Of a DNA stretch of 64,000 nt, positions 1-9,013 are shown in pieces. The stretch is from Caulobacteraceae bacterium. GTDB taxonomy: Bacteria; Pseudomonadota; Alphaproteobacteria; Caulobacterales; Caulobacteraceae. The DNA lies in assembly GCA_027452265.1 (NCBI GenBank), contig DAIDGR010000110.1, forward strand, positions 1 through 64,000. The letters run 5' to 3'. Numbering within the stretch: the first letter of the stretch is position 1; each line of letters begins with the position of its first letter. The translations under genes were made by a program, and so were the position numbers. Under the pieces are notes generated by a model. The model worked only from the letters and a program-made list of their open reading frames with translations, ran no database searches and was not told the origin of the DNA.

Positions 1-843
1 GGCTGAGAGAAAGGTCGGCGTCTCCTGGGAGTCGATGAAACTGGCCCTGCCCGCCTTGACGATGTCGAGCTGGCTCATGATCCCAATGAATTCGGGGCTC
101 TCGGTGGCCAGGGTTTTGGCGCTTAGCACGTGCAAAAACGCGATCTCTTCGGGGGCCTCGCGGAACGCGCGTTCGGCGATGAAGGTGGGGTAGAGGCAGA
201 ACTTCAGGACATCGACGTTGGGCTCCAGCACGGCAAGGCGACGAGGGCCGTCATGGGGCCTGTAGACGCCCCCATGGGGCAGGTCCGCCGCCCGCGCCTC
301 CAGGGCCATAGGGTGCCAGACGAAGGGAACCGCGCGGGACGGGCGTCGACGCAAGGTCTCGAAATAGCCCGCACTCGTCTCGGCCACCTGAGGCACCAGC
401 CAGAGCGCGTCATAGAACGGATTGACGAACAGCTCGCTCCATAGAGGACGGCGAAAGATCATCGCCTCCATGTTCTGGATATACTCGGCCCCGCAACAGT
501 AGCTCACCAGATGACAGCCACGGGATTTAAGATAGGCGGTCTGGTCGGGGCTTACCTGGCCGCCCAGCTCGATCAGGACATCGAGGTCATCCTTGACCTC
601 GGCGAAGGTGCGGGTCGGGAAGCGCGTCAGATCCCAGGGAAGGGCCGGCGTGATGGGAACCGCGGTGGTGTTGACGAGAGAGACCACATGGCCGTGCGGA
701 GACGCCTGCAGGGCCATGGCCAGATAGAGGGCATTTTGCTTGATGCCGTTGGTGAACAGGCTCTCGTCCTCGCGAAAGAGGCCGATGGTGACGCCGATCC
801 GAAGCCGCCGGGGCTCACCGCTGTGGGGCGTGGGGTCGCTCAT
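1..843 (-). CDS. DUF2827-like protein, third tandem copy (3' end outside window)
   Basis: The minus frame starting at ATG 843 stays open to base 1, giving 281 residues with no stop, so the gene runs off the window. It is a paralogue of the two upstream genes: an N-terminal block of the type IGVTIGLF..ESLFTNGIKQNALYLA and a later LEPNVDVLKFCLYPTF block that matches LEPNISVVKT and IEPNICMVKT in the others. The start overlaps the preceding stop by one base (TGATG), so translation is probably coupled. The family is one I recall as DUF2827, found in Burkholderia and some alphaproteobacteria, with no experimentally fixed function that I know of. A glycosyltransferase-like role is inference from the neighbouring TPR/glycosyltransferase gene. 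Confidence 0.75.
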   Translation of the reverse strand, partial: MSDPTPHSGEPRRLRIGVTIGLFREDESLFTNGIKQNALYLAMALQASPHGHVVSLVNTTAVPITPALPWDLTRFPTRTFAEVKDDLDVLIELGGQVSPDQTAYLKSRGCHLVSYCCGAEYIQNMEAMIFRRPLWSELFVNPFYDALWLVPQVAETSAGYFETLRRRPSRAVPFVWHPMALEARAADLPHGGVYRPHDGPRRLAVLEPNVDVLKFCLYPTFIAERAFREAPEEIAFLHVLSAKTLATESPEFIGIMSQLDIVKAGRASFIDSQETPTFLSA

Positions 844-1970
844 CAGGGGGTGGTGAAAAGGTCGGTCAAGGCGCGTCCGTAGGCCTCGACATTCACCGGA
901 TTGACCGGGTCCAGCGTGGTGAGAAACGCCCGCGCGCGGCGGCGATAGTCGTCCAGGGCGAGGTCGTGCTGGGCGAAGGCCTGGCGCAGGGCCAGCCCCC
1001 CGGCCTCGGGATCGAAGGTCGCATAGGCGTAGCCGCAGTCGCCCAGATATCGCGAATTGTGGATCAGCGGATATCCGCCGTGCAGAGCCTCGTAATAGAC
1101 GTAGTTCTGCTCGTTCTCCCAGCTATGGCTGACAATGGCTTCAGCCTCCCGGGTCAGCACTTCATAAAGGGGGTAGCGCCCCTCGAAGCTGGCCACGCCG
1201 TGACGCACCATGTCCAGGCTCCGAGCCAGGGCGACAAAGTCGGCGCGCTCCTTGAGCGTCAGGGTGTTGTAGACGCGCAGAACCTCGAAGGCGTCGGGCT
1301 GCGCGCGATAGGCGGCATCGCACGCCAGCATCGGCAGGTGGCCGGTCTTTACCATGCAGATGTTTGGCTCGATGATCGCCAGGCGCCAGCGTTTGCGCCC
1401 GGGCCGATAGGCGAAGGCCTCGCCCCCGGCCAGTTCCGCCGAGCGCTCGATCAGGACCGGGCTCCAGAGGTGCTGCATGGCCCGCACCGGCGCGCGCATC
1501 AGCGTCTCGTAATAGCTCCGGCAGGAGTGCTCGAACGCAGGCAGGGTCCAGATCACGTCATAGGGCGTGCCCGAGGCGAGAAGGCCATTGGGCAGGTTGA
1601 AGATCATGCGCTCGATATCGATCACGTAGTCGTTGGCCACGCGCATGCCGACCACCCGGCCGCCCCGGCCGCGGAAGTCCCGCGCCCAGTCCGGGTTAAG
1701 CTGGGCGCTGAGCTCGATGATCACATCCAGCGTCTCGCGCGCGGTCGTCATATCGATCACGGGCGCGGGCGCGAGGGTCAGAAAATCCCCCGCGTCTTCC
1801 GGCTTGCCGTCACCGCCATTGACCAGAAAGGCCGCCTCCACCACGGGCGAGGCCTGCAGCAGGTTGATCAGGAAAAAGCAGTTCTGGAAGATGCCGTTCT
1901 CCCAGATGGATTGCGGCCCTCCCCTCAGGAACAGCGTCACGCCGACCTTGAGCTGACGGGGCGTCTTCAT
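843..1970 (-). CDS. DUF2827-like protein, second tandem copy
   Basis: Predicted 375-residue protein starting MKTPRQLKVGVTLF. The open frame extends about 97 codons further upstream, but that part lies inside the previous gene and is low-quality arginine-rich translation, so ATG 1970 is chosen; it forms an ATGA overlap with the stop of the upstream gene. The N-terminal pattern GGPQSIWENGIFQNCFFLINLL resembles the first copy (SGQHLWENGLGQNIFF). Near the C-terminus, SHSWENEQNYVYYEALHGGYPLIHNS is almost the same as the corresponding stretch of the first copy. The HGGYP.IHNS segment looks like a conserved active or binding region, but no known catalytic motif is evident. Unknown function; three copies in one operon argue for related but distinct substrates. 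Confidence 0.8.
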   Translation of the reverse strand: MKTPRQLKVGVTLFLRGGPQSIWENGIFQNCFFLINLLQASPVVEAAFLVNGGDGKPEDAGDFLTLAPAPVIDMTTARETLDVIIELSAQLNPDWARDFRGRGGRVVGMRVANDYVIDIERMIFNLPNGLLASGTPYDVIWTLPAFEHSCRSYYETLMRAPVRAMQHLWSPVLIERSAELAGGEAFAYRPGRKRWRLAIIEPNICMVKTGHLPMLACDAAYRAQPDAFEVLRVYNTLTLKERADFVALARSLDMVRHGVASFEGRYPLYEVLTREAEAIVSHSWENEQNYVYYEALHGGYPLIHNSRYLGDCGYAYATFDPEAGGLALRQAFAQHDLALDDYRRRARAFLTTLDPVNPVNVEAYGRALTDLFTTP

Positions 1971-3094
1971 GGCCGCGTCCTTCGGCCGCCGGACGTCAGA
2001 TGCAGCAGGCGGCGCATATAGCCTTCCTGATTGGCGCGGGCCTCGGGCGCGAGGCTGGCGATGAACGCCTTGGCCCGGGCGCGATAGCCCTCGAGGCCAT
2101 CGACATGCTCGCGCACCGCACGAAGGGCCTGGGCGGCGCCCCGCGCGATGTCGAAGTCGGGATAGTAATAGCCGAGGTCCCCCAGCCAGGCGGAGTTGTG
2201 CACCACCGGGTAGCCGCCGTGCAGGGCGTCCAGATAGACATAGTTCTGATCGTTGCCCCACTGGTGCGACACCACAAGGTCGGCGTGCTGGGCCATGAAG
2301 GGGGCGAACTCCTCACGCGCCAGGAACAACGCCTTGCCGGCCTTCACGATGTCCAGGGCATTGGCCATGTAGTTGAAGGTCGTGTGCTCGACCATGTGCG
2401 CCGTGTTCAAGGGCAGGAGCCGGGCGATGGCGTCGGGGGATTGGCGATAGGCGAGGTCGCAGATCAGCATGGCGATCGGCGCGGTCTTCACCACCGAGAT
2501 GTTGGGCTCGAAGATCGCGGCGCGAAGGCCCGTCTGTCCCTTGGGGGGGGCAAAGCCGAACACCAGGCCATCGGCCCTGGCCCGGGCGATGCTCTCTTCG
2601 AGAAACACCGGGCTCCAGCAGAACGGCACGACAAAGGCCTCACAGCGATGCAGCGTCCGCATCATCGGCAGGAACCGGGCGTCCTTGGGCAGGAGCCAGA
2701 CCTCGTCAAACCGGTCTGGCGGCGCACTGAAGCCGCCGGGACCAAAGACATTGGGCTCGATCAGGCTGACATAGGGCTGGCCGGCGGCGAGAAAGACCGT
2801 CTTCTTGCCCAGCGCCCTGAATCTCTGGCTCCATTCCAGGTCGACGACCCCGCCCATTTCGATGACGACGTCGATGAGGTCGGTGGCGTCGCGCGGCGAG
2901 ATGAGGGGGAAGACATCCTGCTCGGCCAGGGCCTGCGGAGCGACCTGTGGCTGATCGCCGCAGTTCAGCAGAAAGACGCTTTCGATCCCCGGCGTTCCGG
3001 CGAGAAGCCGCGCCAGAAAGAAGATGTTCTGGCCAAGGCCGTTCTCCCAAAGGTGCTGGCCGCTTCGGGTAATGATCGAGATTCCGACCCGCAT
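1967..3094 (-). CDS. DUF2827-like protein, first tandem copy
   Basis: Predicted 375-residue protein, the same length as the second copy. ATG 3094 (MRVGISIITRSGQH) is preferred over the upstream extension to 3271, which would run through the intergenic region. Conserved blocks are the N-terminal IITRSGQHLWENGLGQN, a central FEPNISVVKTAPIAMLI, and SHQWGNDQNYVYLDALHGG followed by HNSAWLGD. It is the first gene of a coupled run of three on the minus strand and is divergent from the TPR gene at 3270, with a 175-bp intergenic region between. I recognise the family as DUF2827. The enzymatic role is unknown; location beside a TPR/glycosyltransferase suggests surface polysaccharide or protein glycosylation. 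Confidence 0.8.
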   Translation of the reverse strand: MRVGISIITRSGQHLWENGLGQNIFFLARLLAGTPGIESVFLLNCGDQPQVAPQALAEQDVFPLISPRDATDLIDVVIEMGGVVDLEWSQRFRALGKKTVFLAAGQPYVSLIEPNVFGPGGFSAPPDRFDEVWLLPKDARFLPMMRTLHRCEAFVVPFCWSPVFLEESIARARADGLVFGFAPPKGQTGLRAAIFEPNISVVKTAPIAMLICDLAYRQSPDAIARLLPLNTAHMVEHTTFNYMANALDIVKAGKALFLAREEFAPFMAQHADLVVSHQWGNDQNYVYLDALHGGYPVVHNSAWLGDLGYYYPDFDIARGAAQALRAVREHVDGLEGYRARAKAFIASLAPEARANQEGYMRRLLHLTSGGRRTRP

Positions 3095-3269
3095 GGACCC
3101 TCTTGGAGACGGCGCGGCGCGACAAAAAACGTCGTGACAGATCGCTGCTCGCCTTTTCGCACGGCGACGTGCGACGTCAACCGCGGCCGCTTGCGCCGAT
3201 CCCGCGCGCTCGCCATGCTGCGGGCCTCTCGCCGCCCGGAACGCGCGACCCCGTCTGACCTGGACCGAC

Positions 3270-4937
3270 ATGGACGTTCACAAGATCTGGGTCGAATCCC
3301 GGCTGGAGCCCTTCCTGTTCTATCTAGAGCGGGCGGCCCAGGCGCAGCGGCGAGGCAAGGCCAGCCATCGAAAGATCTGGCTCGAGGCCGCGGAGGTCCT
3401 CTATCCGCTCGACCCCAAGAACCTGAGCAATATCGTGCGCGAGGCGGTCAATCTCGGCCGCGGCCCGGACGCCGTCCGCATTGCCGAGGCGCTCCGCGAC
3501 CTCGAGCCCGACTCCCCAGACGCCACGTTCAGGCTGGGGAGCGCGCTGCAACTGAGCGGCCGGAACGCCGAGGCCCTTCCCGTCCTTCGCAGAACGCTCG
3601 ACCTCGACGCCGACTATCCCTTCGCCCACAACAATATCGCCGCGGCTCTGATGGGCCTGGAGGCGCCTGCAACGGACATCGTGCCGTTGCTGGAGACGGC
3701 GGCCCGCCTGAACCCGGACAGCCATGAGGCCTGGACCAATCTGGCGACAGAGCGGCTCCGGCTGTTCGATCTCGAGGGCGCGCTCGCGGCGGGCGAGAAG
3801 GGCGTCGCGCTTGCCCCGGACACGCCCATATCCTGGAACAACTGGGCGCAGGCGTTGAAGGAGGCCAAGCGGTTCGACGAAGCGTTGGCCTGTTTCGAAA
3901 AAGCGCTCGCCCTGGCGCCGGACGAAGCCATCTACAGGCTCAATCTGGGGCTGCTCTCCCTTCTGACCGGGCGCTTTGCCGCAGGTTGGGAGGGCTATGA
4001 GGCTCGCTGGTGGATCAACGCCAAGAAGCGCGCGGAGCGCCCGGTCTTCAAGGCTCCGGCCTGGGCCGGCGAACCCTTGCAGGGCAAGACCCTTCTGGTC
4101 TGGGGAGAAGAGGGCAACGGCGATGTGATTCAGTTCTGCCGTTTCATCCCGCAGGTCGCCGCCCTGGTTCACGCCCAGGGGGGACGGATCGTCTGGAATT
4201 CCTACCCTCAGTTCGAAGACCTCATGTCCCGCAGCCTCGGGAGCCACGTCGATCAGTATGTGACCGGCGGGCTCGAGGTCCTTCCGCCCTATGATTTCGA
4301 GTTTGGGCTCCTGAGCTCAGCCCGGCTGCTCAACATCGATGCGACCTCGATCCCTACCGCTCCCTATCTCTTGGCCGAGCCGCGAAGAGCGGCGCAATGG
4401 CGGGCGCGTTTGTCGGCGGCGCCTGATCTCAAGGTCGGCCTCGTCTGGAGCGGCAGCTCTGAACAGGGACGCAACCCCTTTCGCAGCCTCACGCTCGAAG
4501 CCTATGTGCGCGCGTTCTCAGGGATAGACGGCGTGCGGTTCTATTCCTTGCAGTTCGGCGGCGGGGCGGACGTCGCCAAGGCGCGGGACGCGGGCTTCCC
4601 GATCGAAGATCTGACGCCGGACATCCAAAGCTACGAAGACACCGCCGCCATCATGACCTCGCTGGACCTTGTGGTCTCGATCTGCACCTCGACCGCCCAT
4701 CTCGCGGGCGCCCTGGGTTGCCCCCTGTGGGTTCCGCTCGACGTCAATCCGCACTGGGTGTGGCGTCTCGAGCGAACGGATAGCGACTGGTATCCCACCG
4801 CACGGCTGTTCCGACAGCAAAGCTTCGGGCGCTGGGACGAGCCGCTTGAGGCCTTACGCCAGGCGCTCCTCGAAAAGCTGGGGGCCGCGGAGCCGGCGGT
4901 CGGGGGCCCGGCTTGCGTCGCCGACACGTCCGTCTAG
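3270..4937 (+). CDS. TPR protein with C-terminal glycosyltransferase-like domain
   Basis: Predicted 555 residues. Residues about 40-240 are a string of TPR units (for example AWTNLATERLRLFDLEGALAAG and WNNWAQALKEAKRFDEALAC). From about 260 on, the protein resembles the C-terminal domain of bacterial TPR/GT41- or GT9-like proteins: LLVWGEEGNGDVIQFCRFIP near 276, GLVWSGSSEQGRNPFRS near 390, and SICTSTAHLAGALGCPLWVP near 470. Caulobacter FlmG, which modifies flagellin, has this overall architecture, but no flagellin genes lie nearby so I do not name it FlmG. It probably transfers or handles a sugar on a protein or glycan in the cytoplasm. Divergent from the DUF2827 run, and followed 12 bases later by a small exported TPR protein. 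Confidence 0.8.
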   Translation: MDVHKIWVESRLEPFLFYLERAAQAQRRGKASHRKIWLEAAEVLYPLDPKNLSNIVREAVNLGRGPDAVRIAEALRDLEPDSPDATFRLGSALQLSGRNAEALPVLRRTLDLDADYPFAHNNIAAALMGLEAPATDIVPLLETAARLNPDSHEAWTNLATERLRLFDLEGALAAGEKGVALAPDTPISWNNWAQALKEAKRFDEALACFEKALALAPDEAIYRLNLGLLSLLTGRFAAGWEGYEARWWINAKKRAERPVFKAPAWAGEPLQGKTLLVWGEEGNGDVIQFCRFIPQVAALVHAQGGRIVWNSYPQFEDLMSRSLGSHVDQYVTGGLEVLPPYDFEFGLLSSARLLNIDATSIPTAPYLLAEPRRAAQWRARLSAAPDLKVGLVWSGSSEQGRNPFRSLTLEAYVRAFSGIDGVRFYSLQFGGGADVAKARDAGFPIEDLTPDIQSYEDTAAIMTSLDLVVSICTSTAHLAGALGCPLWVPLDVNPHWVWRLERTDSDWYPTARLFRQQSFGRWDEPLEALRQALLEKLGAAEPAVGGPACVADTSV

Positions 4938-4949
4938 GTTGCCTCCGCC

Positions 4950-5489
4950 ATGCGTTCGCCCAGCCTCGCCCTTCTCGCCATCCTGTGCTTGGCCGGCGCC
5001 GCCGCAGCCCAGACGCCCACCGATGACCGGGCGCCCACCGACGACCTGGCGAAATGCGCCAACACCCCAGGCGGGATTTCGCCTCGGATTCGCGTCGAGG
5101 CCTGCACGCGCATCCTGGGCTCGGGGAGCCTCAGTGCGGAGACGCGGGCCGCCACCCTCATCAACCGGGCCTGGTCGCTCAGTCTTCAAGACCGGATGGC
5201 GGAAGCAAGGGCTGACTACGAAAGCGCGCTGGACCTGACGCCCAATTCGCACGTCGCCCACAACGAGATGGGCCTCTTCCTCCTCCGGACCGGGGACTAT
5301 GACAACGCCATCGCGCAATACGATACGGCGCTTCGGCTGCGCCCTGGCGCCGCCTATTCGCTTTATGGCCGGGGCGTTGCCTATCTGCGGGAGGGCAAGA
5401 CGGACAAGGGTCAGGCCGATCTGGCCGAGGCCCGGCTCGCCGACAGCCATGTCGATGAAGTTTTCCAGTCCATCGGCGTAAGACCCTGA
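4950..5489 (+). CDS. Small exported tetratricopeptide-repeat protein
   Basis: Predicted 179 residues. It begins with a typical Sec signal peptide (MRSPSLALLAILCLAGAAAAQ, cleavage probably after AAAA) and then carries about three TPR-like units, including NRAWSLSLQDRMAEARADYE, AHNEMGLFLLRTGDYDNAIA and SLYGRGVAYLREGKTDKGQA. Two cysteines near residues 45-55 could form a disulfide. It lies 12 bases after the TPR/glycosyltransferase gene and is likely co-transcribed; it ends 4 bases before the convergent mutS stop. Probably a periplasmic protein-protein interaction factor; function unknown. Confidence 0.75.
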   Translation: MRSPSLALLAILCLAGAAAAQTPTDDRAPTDDLAKCANTPGGISPRIRVEACTRILGSGSLSAETRAATLINRAWSLSLQDRMAEARADYESALDLTPNSHVAHNEMGLFLLRTGDYDNAIAQYDTALRLRPGAAYSLYGRGVAYLREGKTDKGQADLAEARLADSHVDEVFQSIGVRP

Positions 5490-5493
5490 GGGG

Positions 5494-8232
5494 TCAGGCC
5501 AGCAGGTCTTTCAGACGATACAGGGCTTCGAGCGCCTCGCGCGCACTCATGCCGTCGAGATCGAGCCCGGCCAGGGCCTGCTCGACCGGTGAGGGGCCGC
5601 GCGGAGCCGGGCTCGGCGCCTCGGCCAAGGCGAACAGCGGCAACGCCTCCAGGCCGCCATGCTGGCTCGCCTCGCGCTCCAGACGCGCCAGGACCTCGCG
5701 CGCCCGAGCTACCACCGGGCCCGGGACCCCGGCCAGCTTGGCCACCTGCACGCCGTAGGAGCGATCGGCGGGCCCATCGCCCACCTCGTGCAGGAAGATC
5801 AGTTCGCCGTTCCACTCCTTGGCCCTGAGCGAGACGTTGGCCACGGCGCCCAGTCGGTCCGAAAGCTGAGCCAGTTCGTGATAGTGGGTGGCGAACAGGG
5901 CGCGGCAGCGATTGGTCTCATGCAGCGCCTCGACGCAGGCCCAGGCGATGGCCAGGCCATCCCAGGTGGCCGTGCCGCGGCCAATCTCATCGAGGATCAC
6001 CAGGGAGCTGGGCGTGGCGGCGTTAAGGATCGCGGCGGTCTCAACCATCTCGGCCATGAAGGTCGAGCGCCCCCGCGCCAAATCGTCGCCCGCCCCGACG
6101 CGGCTGAACAGGCGATCCACCACCCCCAGACGCAGACGTTGCGCCGGAACAAAGGCGCCCGCCTGGGCAAGCAGGGCGAGGAGCGCGTTTTGTCTCAGAA
6201 AGGTCGACTTGCCGGCCATGTTCGGGCCGGTGACGATCAGCAGGCGCGGATGCGCCTCGCCGTCGGCGTCCAGAGCGCAGGGATTGGCCGTGTAGGCCTC
6301 GCCGGCGGCGCGGACCGACGCCTCGACGACAGGATGGCGCCCGCCCTCGACTTCGAAGACGCGCGAACGGTCGACCACCGGCCGCACGGCGCCGACCTCC
6401 GCCGCCCACTCCGCCAGGGCGGCCTCAGCGTCGAGTGCCGCCAGGGCGTCGGCGGCGGCGAGAATGGCGGAAGCCTGGTCCAGCGCCTGGCGCCGCCAAG
6501 CCTCGAATGTCTCCAGCTCCAGGGCCAGGGCCACGTCCCCCGCGCGGGCGATACGGGCGTCGAGGTCGATCAGTTCGGTCGTGGTGAACCGCATCAGATT
6601 GGCCAGGGTCTGGCGATGGATGAACTGTCCCGAGAGCGGCGGCCGCAACAGGGGTTCGGCCTGCTTGGCGCTGGTCTCCAGGAAGTATCCCAGCACGCCG
6701 TTGTGCCGGATGCGAAGCGGCGTCCCGCTTTCGGCCGAAAGGCGCGCCTCCAGGGCCGCGGCGACCTTGCGGCTGTCGTCACGAAGCGCACGCGCCTCGT
6801 CCAGGCGCTCTGAGAACCCCTCCGCGACAAACCCCCCGTCCCGGGCGAGGACCGGCGTCTCCTCCACCAGCCCGGCCGCCAGGCTGTCGTGGAGCGCGCG
6901 CAGCTCCGGCCCCAGGGCCAGCGCCGCGACCGCGTCGGCGATCGCCGAGGGAATGGACTGGAGGGGGGACTCCGGCGCGGCCAACCGCCCGGCGAGGGCG
7001 TCGGCGACCCCAAGGCCGTGGCGCAGGACGTCGAGGTCTCGCGGGCCGCCGCGGCCAAGAGCCAGGCGCGAGAGCGCTCTGGCCATGTCGCCCGCCCGCT
7101 TCAGGGTTTCGCGCAGGGCCGCGCGCGGACGGGACCGCTCCAGCCACCATTCCACCGCATCGAGACGGTCATTGATCCGGTCGGGATCGGTGAGCGGCCG
7201 GGCCAGCCGCGCCGCCAGCAGGCGGGCGCCGGGTCCGGTCACGGTGCGGTCGAGACTGGCGAGCAACGTCCCCTGGCGCTCCCCCGCGAGCGTCCGTTCG
7301 ATCTCAAGGCTGGCGCGCGTGGCCGGATCGATCAGCATGACCTCGCTGACGCCGGAGCGACGCGGCGGCTTGATCAGCGGCGTGCGTCCGCCCTGGGTCG
7401 CCTCGATATGAGCCCCCAGGAGGCCGAGCGCGGCGACTTCGGCCCCCTGAAGCCCGCCAAACCCGTCGAGGGTGGCGACGCCATAGAGCCGCTTGAGCCG
7501 CGCCTCGGCCGCCGCCGGCTCGGCCAGGGCGCCGGCCATGGGCTGCACCAGGCCCCCGGCGAGATCGAGGGCGGCGGCGAGGTTCGGGTCCGCGAGGACC
7601 CGATCAGGAACCAGGGTCTCCGCCGGGCGCAGGGCGCCCAGCAGGGCCGCAAGTTCATGGGGCGGAGCGGAGCAGCACTCCACGTCGCCGGTGGAAAGAT
7701 CGATGCTGGCGAGCGCCAGAAGGCCGGCCCGCACGGCCACGGCGGCCAGGCGATTTGCGCCTCGGGCGTCGAGCAGGCTGTCTTCGGTCAGGGTTCCGGG
7801 CGTCACCACCCGCACCACGTCTCGGCGCAGCACGGCCTTGCCCCCCCGCGCCTTGGCCGCGGCGGGCGACTCCATCTGCTCGCATACCGCGACCTTGAAG
7901 CCCGAGCGGATCAGCTTGGCGAGATAGGCCTCGGCCGCATGGACCGGCACGCCCGCCATGGGGATCGGCTGGCCGGCATGCACGCCACGATGGGTCAGGG
8001 CGATGCCCAGGGCCTCGGCCGCCTTGGCCGCATCTTCGAAGAACAGCTCGTAAAAGTCGCCCATGCGAAAAAACACCAGGGCGTCTGGGGCCTGCGCCTT
8101 GGCGGCGAAAAACTGCGCCATGACCGGCGAGGCGCCCCTGGCGTCCGGAACGGCGTTCGGAACAGCCTTCGGGGCGGCGTCGGGGGTGGCGTCTGGGGTG
8201 GCGTCTGGGCCTGGGGGCAAGGGAGCGTTCAT
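5494..8232 (-). CDS. mutS: DNA mismatch repair protein MutS
   Basis: Predicted 912 residues, slightly longer than usual because of a proline- and alanine-rich N-terminus. The mismatch-contact motif FFRMGDFYELF is near residue 53, Walker A TGPNMAGKST near 666, Walker B/signature LDEIGRGTATWDGLA near 742, and ATHYHELAQ near 778, in the order expected for MutS domains I to V. MutS binds mismatches and small loops and recruits MutL using ATP. ATG 8232 (MNAPLPPGPDATPD) is chosen because the upstream 40 codons overlap the divergent promoter region. Convergent with the small TPR gene and divergent from the GNAT gene. mutL is not in this window. Confidence 0.97.
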   Translation of the reverse strand: MNAPLPPGPDATPDATPDAAPKAVPNAVPDARGASPVMAQFFAAKAQAPDALVFFRMGDFYELFFEDAAKAAEALGIALTHRGVHAGQPIPMAGVPVHAAEAYLAKLIRSGFKVAVCEQMESPAAAKARGGKAVLRRDVVRVVTPGTLTEDSLLDARGANRLAAVAVRAGLLALASIDLSTGDVECCSAPPHELAALLGALRPAETLVPDRVLADPNLAAALDLAGGLVQPMAGALAEPAAAEARLKRLYGVATLDGFGGLQGAEVAALGLLGAHIEATQGGRTPLIKPPRRSGVSEVMLIDPATRASLEIERTLAGERQGTLLASLDRTVTGPGARLLAARLARPLTDPDRINDRLDAVEWWLERSRPRAALRETLKRAGDMARALSRLALGRGGPRDLDVLRHGLGVADALAGRLAAPESPLQSIPSAIADAVAALALGPELRALHDSLAAGLVEETPVLARDGGFVAEGFSERLDEARALRDDSRKVAAALEARLSAESGTPLRIRHNGVLGYFLETSAKQAEPLLRPPLSGQFIHRQTLANLMRFTTTELIDLDARIARAGDVALALELETFEAWRRQALDQASAILAAADALAALDAEAALAEWAAEVGAVRPVVDRSRVFEVEGGRHPVVEASVRAAGEAYTANPCALDADGEAHPRLLIVTGPNMAGKSTFLRQNALLALLAQAGAFVPAQRLRLGVVDRLFSRVGAGDDLARGRSTFMAEMVETAAILNAATPSSLVILDEIGRGTATWDGLAIAWACVEALHETNRCRALFATHYHELAQLSDRLGAVANVSLRAKEWNGELIFLHEVGDGPADRSYGVQVAKLAGVPGPVVARAREVLARLEREASQHGGLEALPLFALAEAPSPAPRGPSPVEQALAGLDLDGMSAREALEALYRLKDLLA
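8148..8222 (-). repeat. Short in-frame repeats at the 5' end of mutS
   Basis: Imperfect 12-bp units of the type GGTGGCGTCTGG repeat here and encode a PDATPDATPDA stretch, followed by the related PKAVPNAVPDA. The unit is a multiple of three, so copy-number change would preserve the frame. The tract precedes the first folded domain of MutS and is probably disordered. Confidence 0.6.
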
Positions 8233-8378
8233 CGGGACCCTGGAAGCTAGCCCGGCGGCCGATTCCGGCAAACCACTCATCGGCGCGCGTAACCGAAGGC
8301 CGAAGAAATGCGCTGGATTCCGGGGCCGCGCCCAAACAACCGCTTGTCGCAAGCCTGCCTTGAGGACAGGCTCGGCCC

Positions 8379-8924
8379 ATGGAGCATCCTCCCGAATGCC
8401 ACATCCTGCCCCCCGGCCCCGGCGACGCCTTGGCCCTGGCGGAGGTGCATGTGCGGGCCTGGCGGGAAACCTATGCCGGCCTGTTGCCGGCTCTCCTGCT
8501 GGACCGGATGAGCGTCCCCCTGCACGCCAGGCGCTGGCGCGCCATTCTCACCTCCGAGCGCCCAAAGGAGACGGTCCTGTGCGTTGAAGGTCCAAAGGGG
8601 ATTTTGGGATACTGCGCGGCGGATACACAGGGCGGATCGGCGCTGGTCTCGACGCTTTATCTGGTGCGAGAGGCCCAGGGACAGGGCCTCGGGAGAGCCC
8701 TGCTCTCCACCCAGGCGCGGCTGCAGGCCAGTCGTGGCGCCCGCGCCCTGCGGCTGTGGATGCTGGAAGGCAATCACCGGGCGCGGGGGTTCTATGAACG
8801 GCTCGGCGGACTTGCAGGCGAGCGCAGGGCCCTGCGCGGCTGGGGCCAGGGCCAGCATGAGATCGCCTTCGACTGGCCCAATATCGGAAGTCTGATTGGT
8901 CCAGTGACCTCCTCGCGGCCCTGA
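8379..8924 (+). CDS. GNAT-family N-acetyltransferase
   Basis: Predicted 181 residues. The acetyl-CoA binding motif A of the GNAT fold is visible around residues 93-107 ([17 protein letters not shown], giving Q-x-x-G-x-G/A), followed by [20 protein letters not shown], a typical motif B with the N-x-x-A-x-x-F-Y pattern. Substrate unknown; the N-terminal [20 protein letters not shown] resembles small-molecule or protein N-acetyltransferases of the RimI/YjaB type. Divergent from mutS with about 146 bases between starts; no sign of an operon with cysK downstream. Confidence 0.85.
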   Translation: MEHPPECHILPPGPGDALALAEVHVRAWRETYAGLLPALLLDRMSVPLHARRWRAILTSERPKETVLCVEGPKGILGYCAADTQGGSALVSTLYLVREAQGQGLGRALLSTQARLQASRGARALRLWMLEGNHRARGFYERLGGLAGERRALRGWGQGQHEIAFDWPNIGSLIGPVTSSRP

Positions 8925-9013
8925 CCGCTCCAGCCGGAGCGCCTTTCGCCGAACCCGCCCTGGACCTAAGAACGGGGTCGCAACATCGCAGGCGCCATCG
9001 ACGAGGAGCCCCC

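Noticed and set aside
3270..4937. Naming the TPR/glycosyltransferase gene flmG
   Set aside because: The architecture is similar, but no flagellin or flagellin-sugar synthesis genes lie nearby, and TPR/GT proteins are common in alphaproteobacteria.
5659..8250. Long plus-strand open frames antisense to mutS (384 and 453 codons)
   Set aside because: Arg/Gly/Pro-rich translation with no motif, complementary to strongly conserved mutS codons; typical shadow frames in GC-rich DNA.
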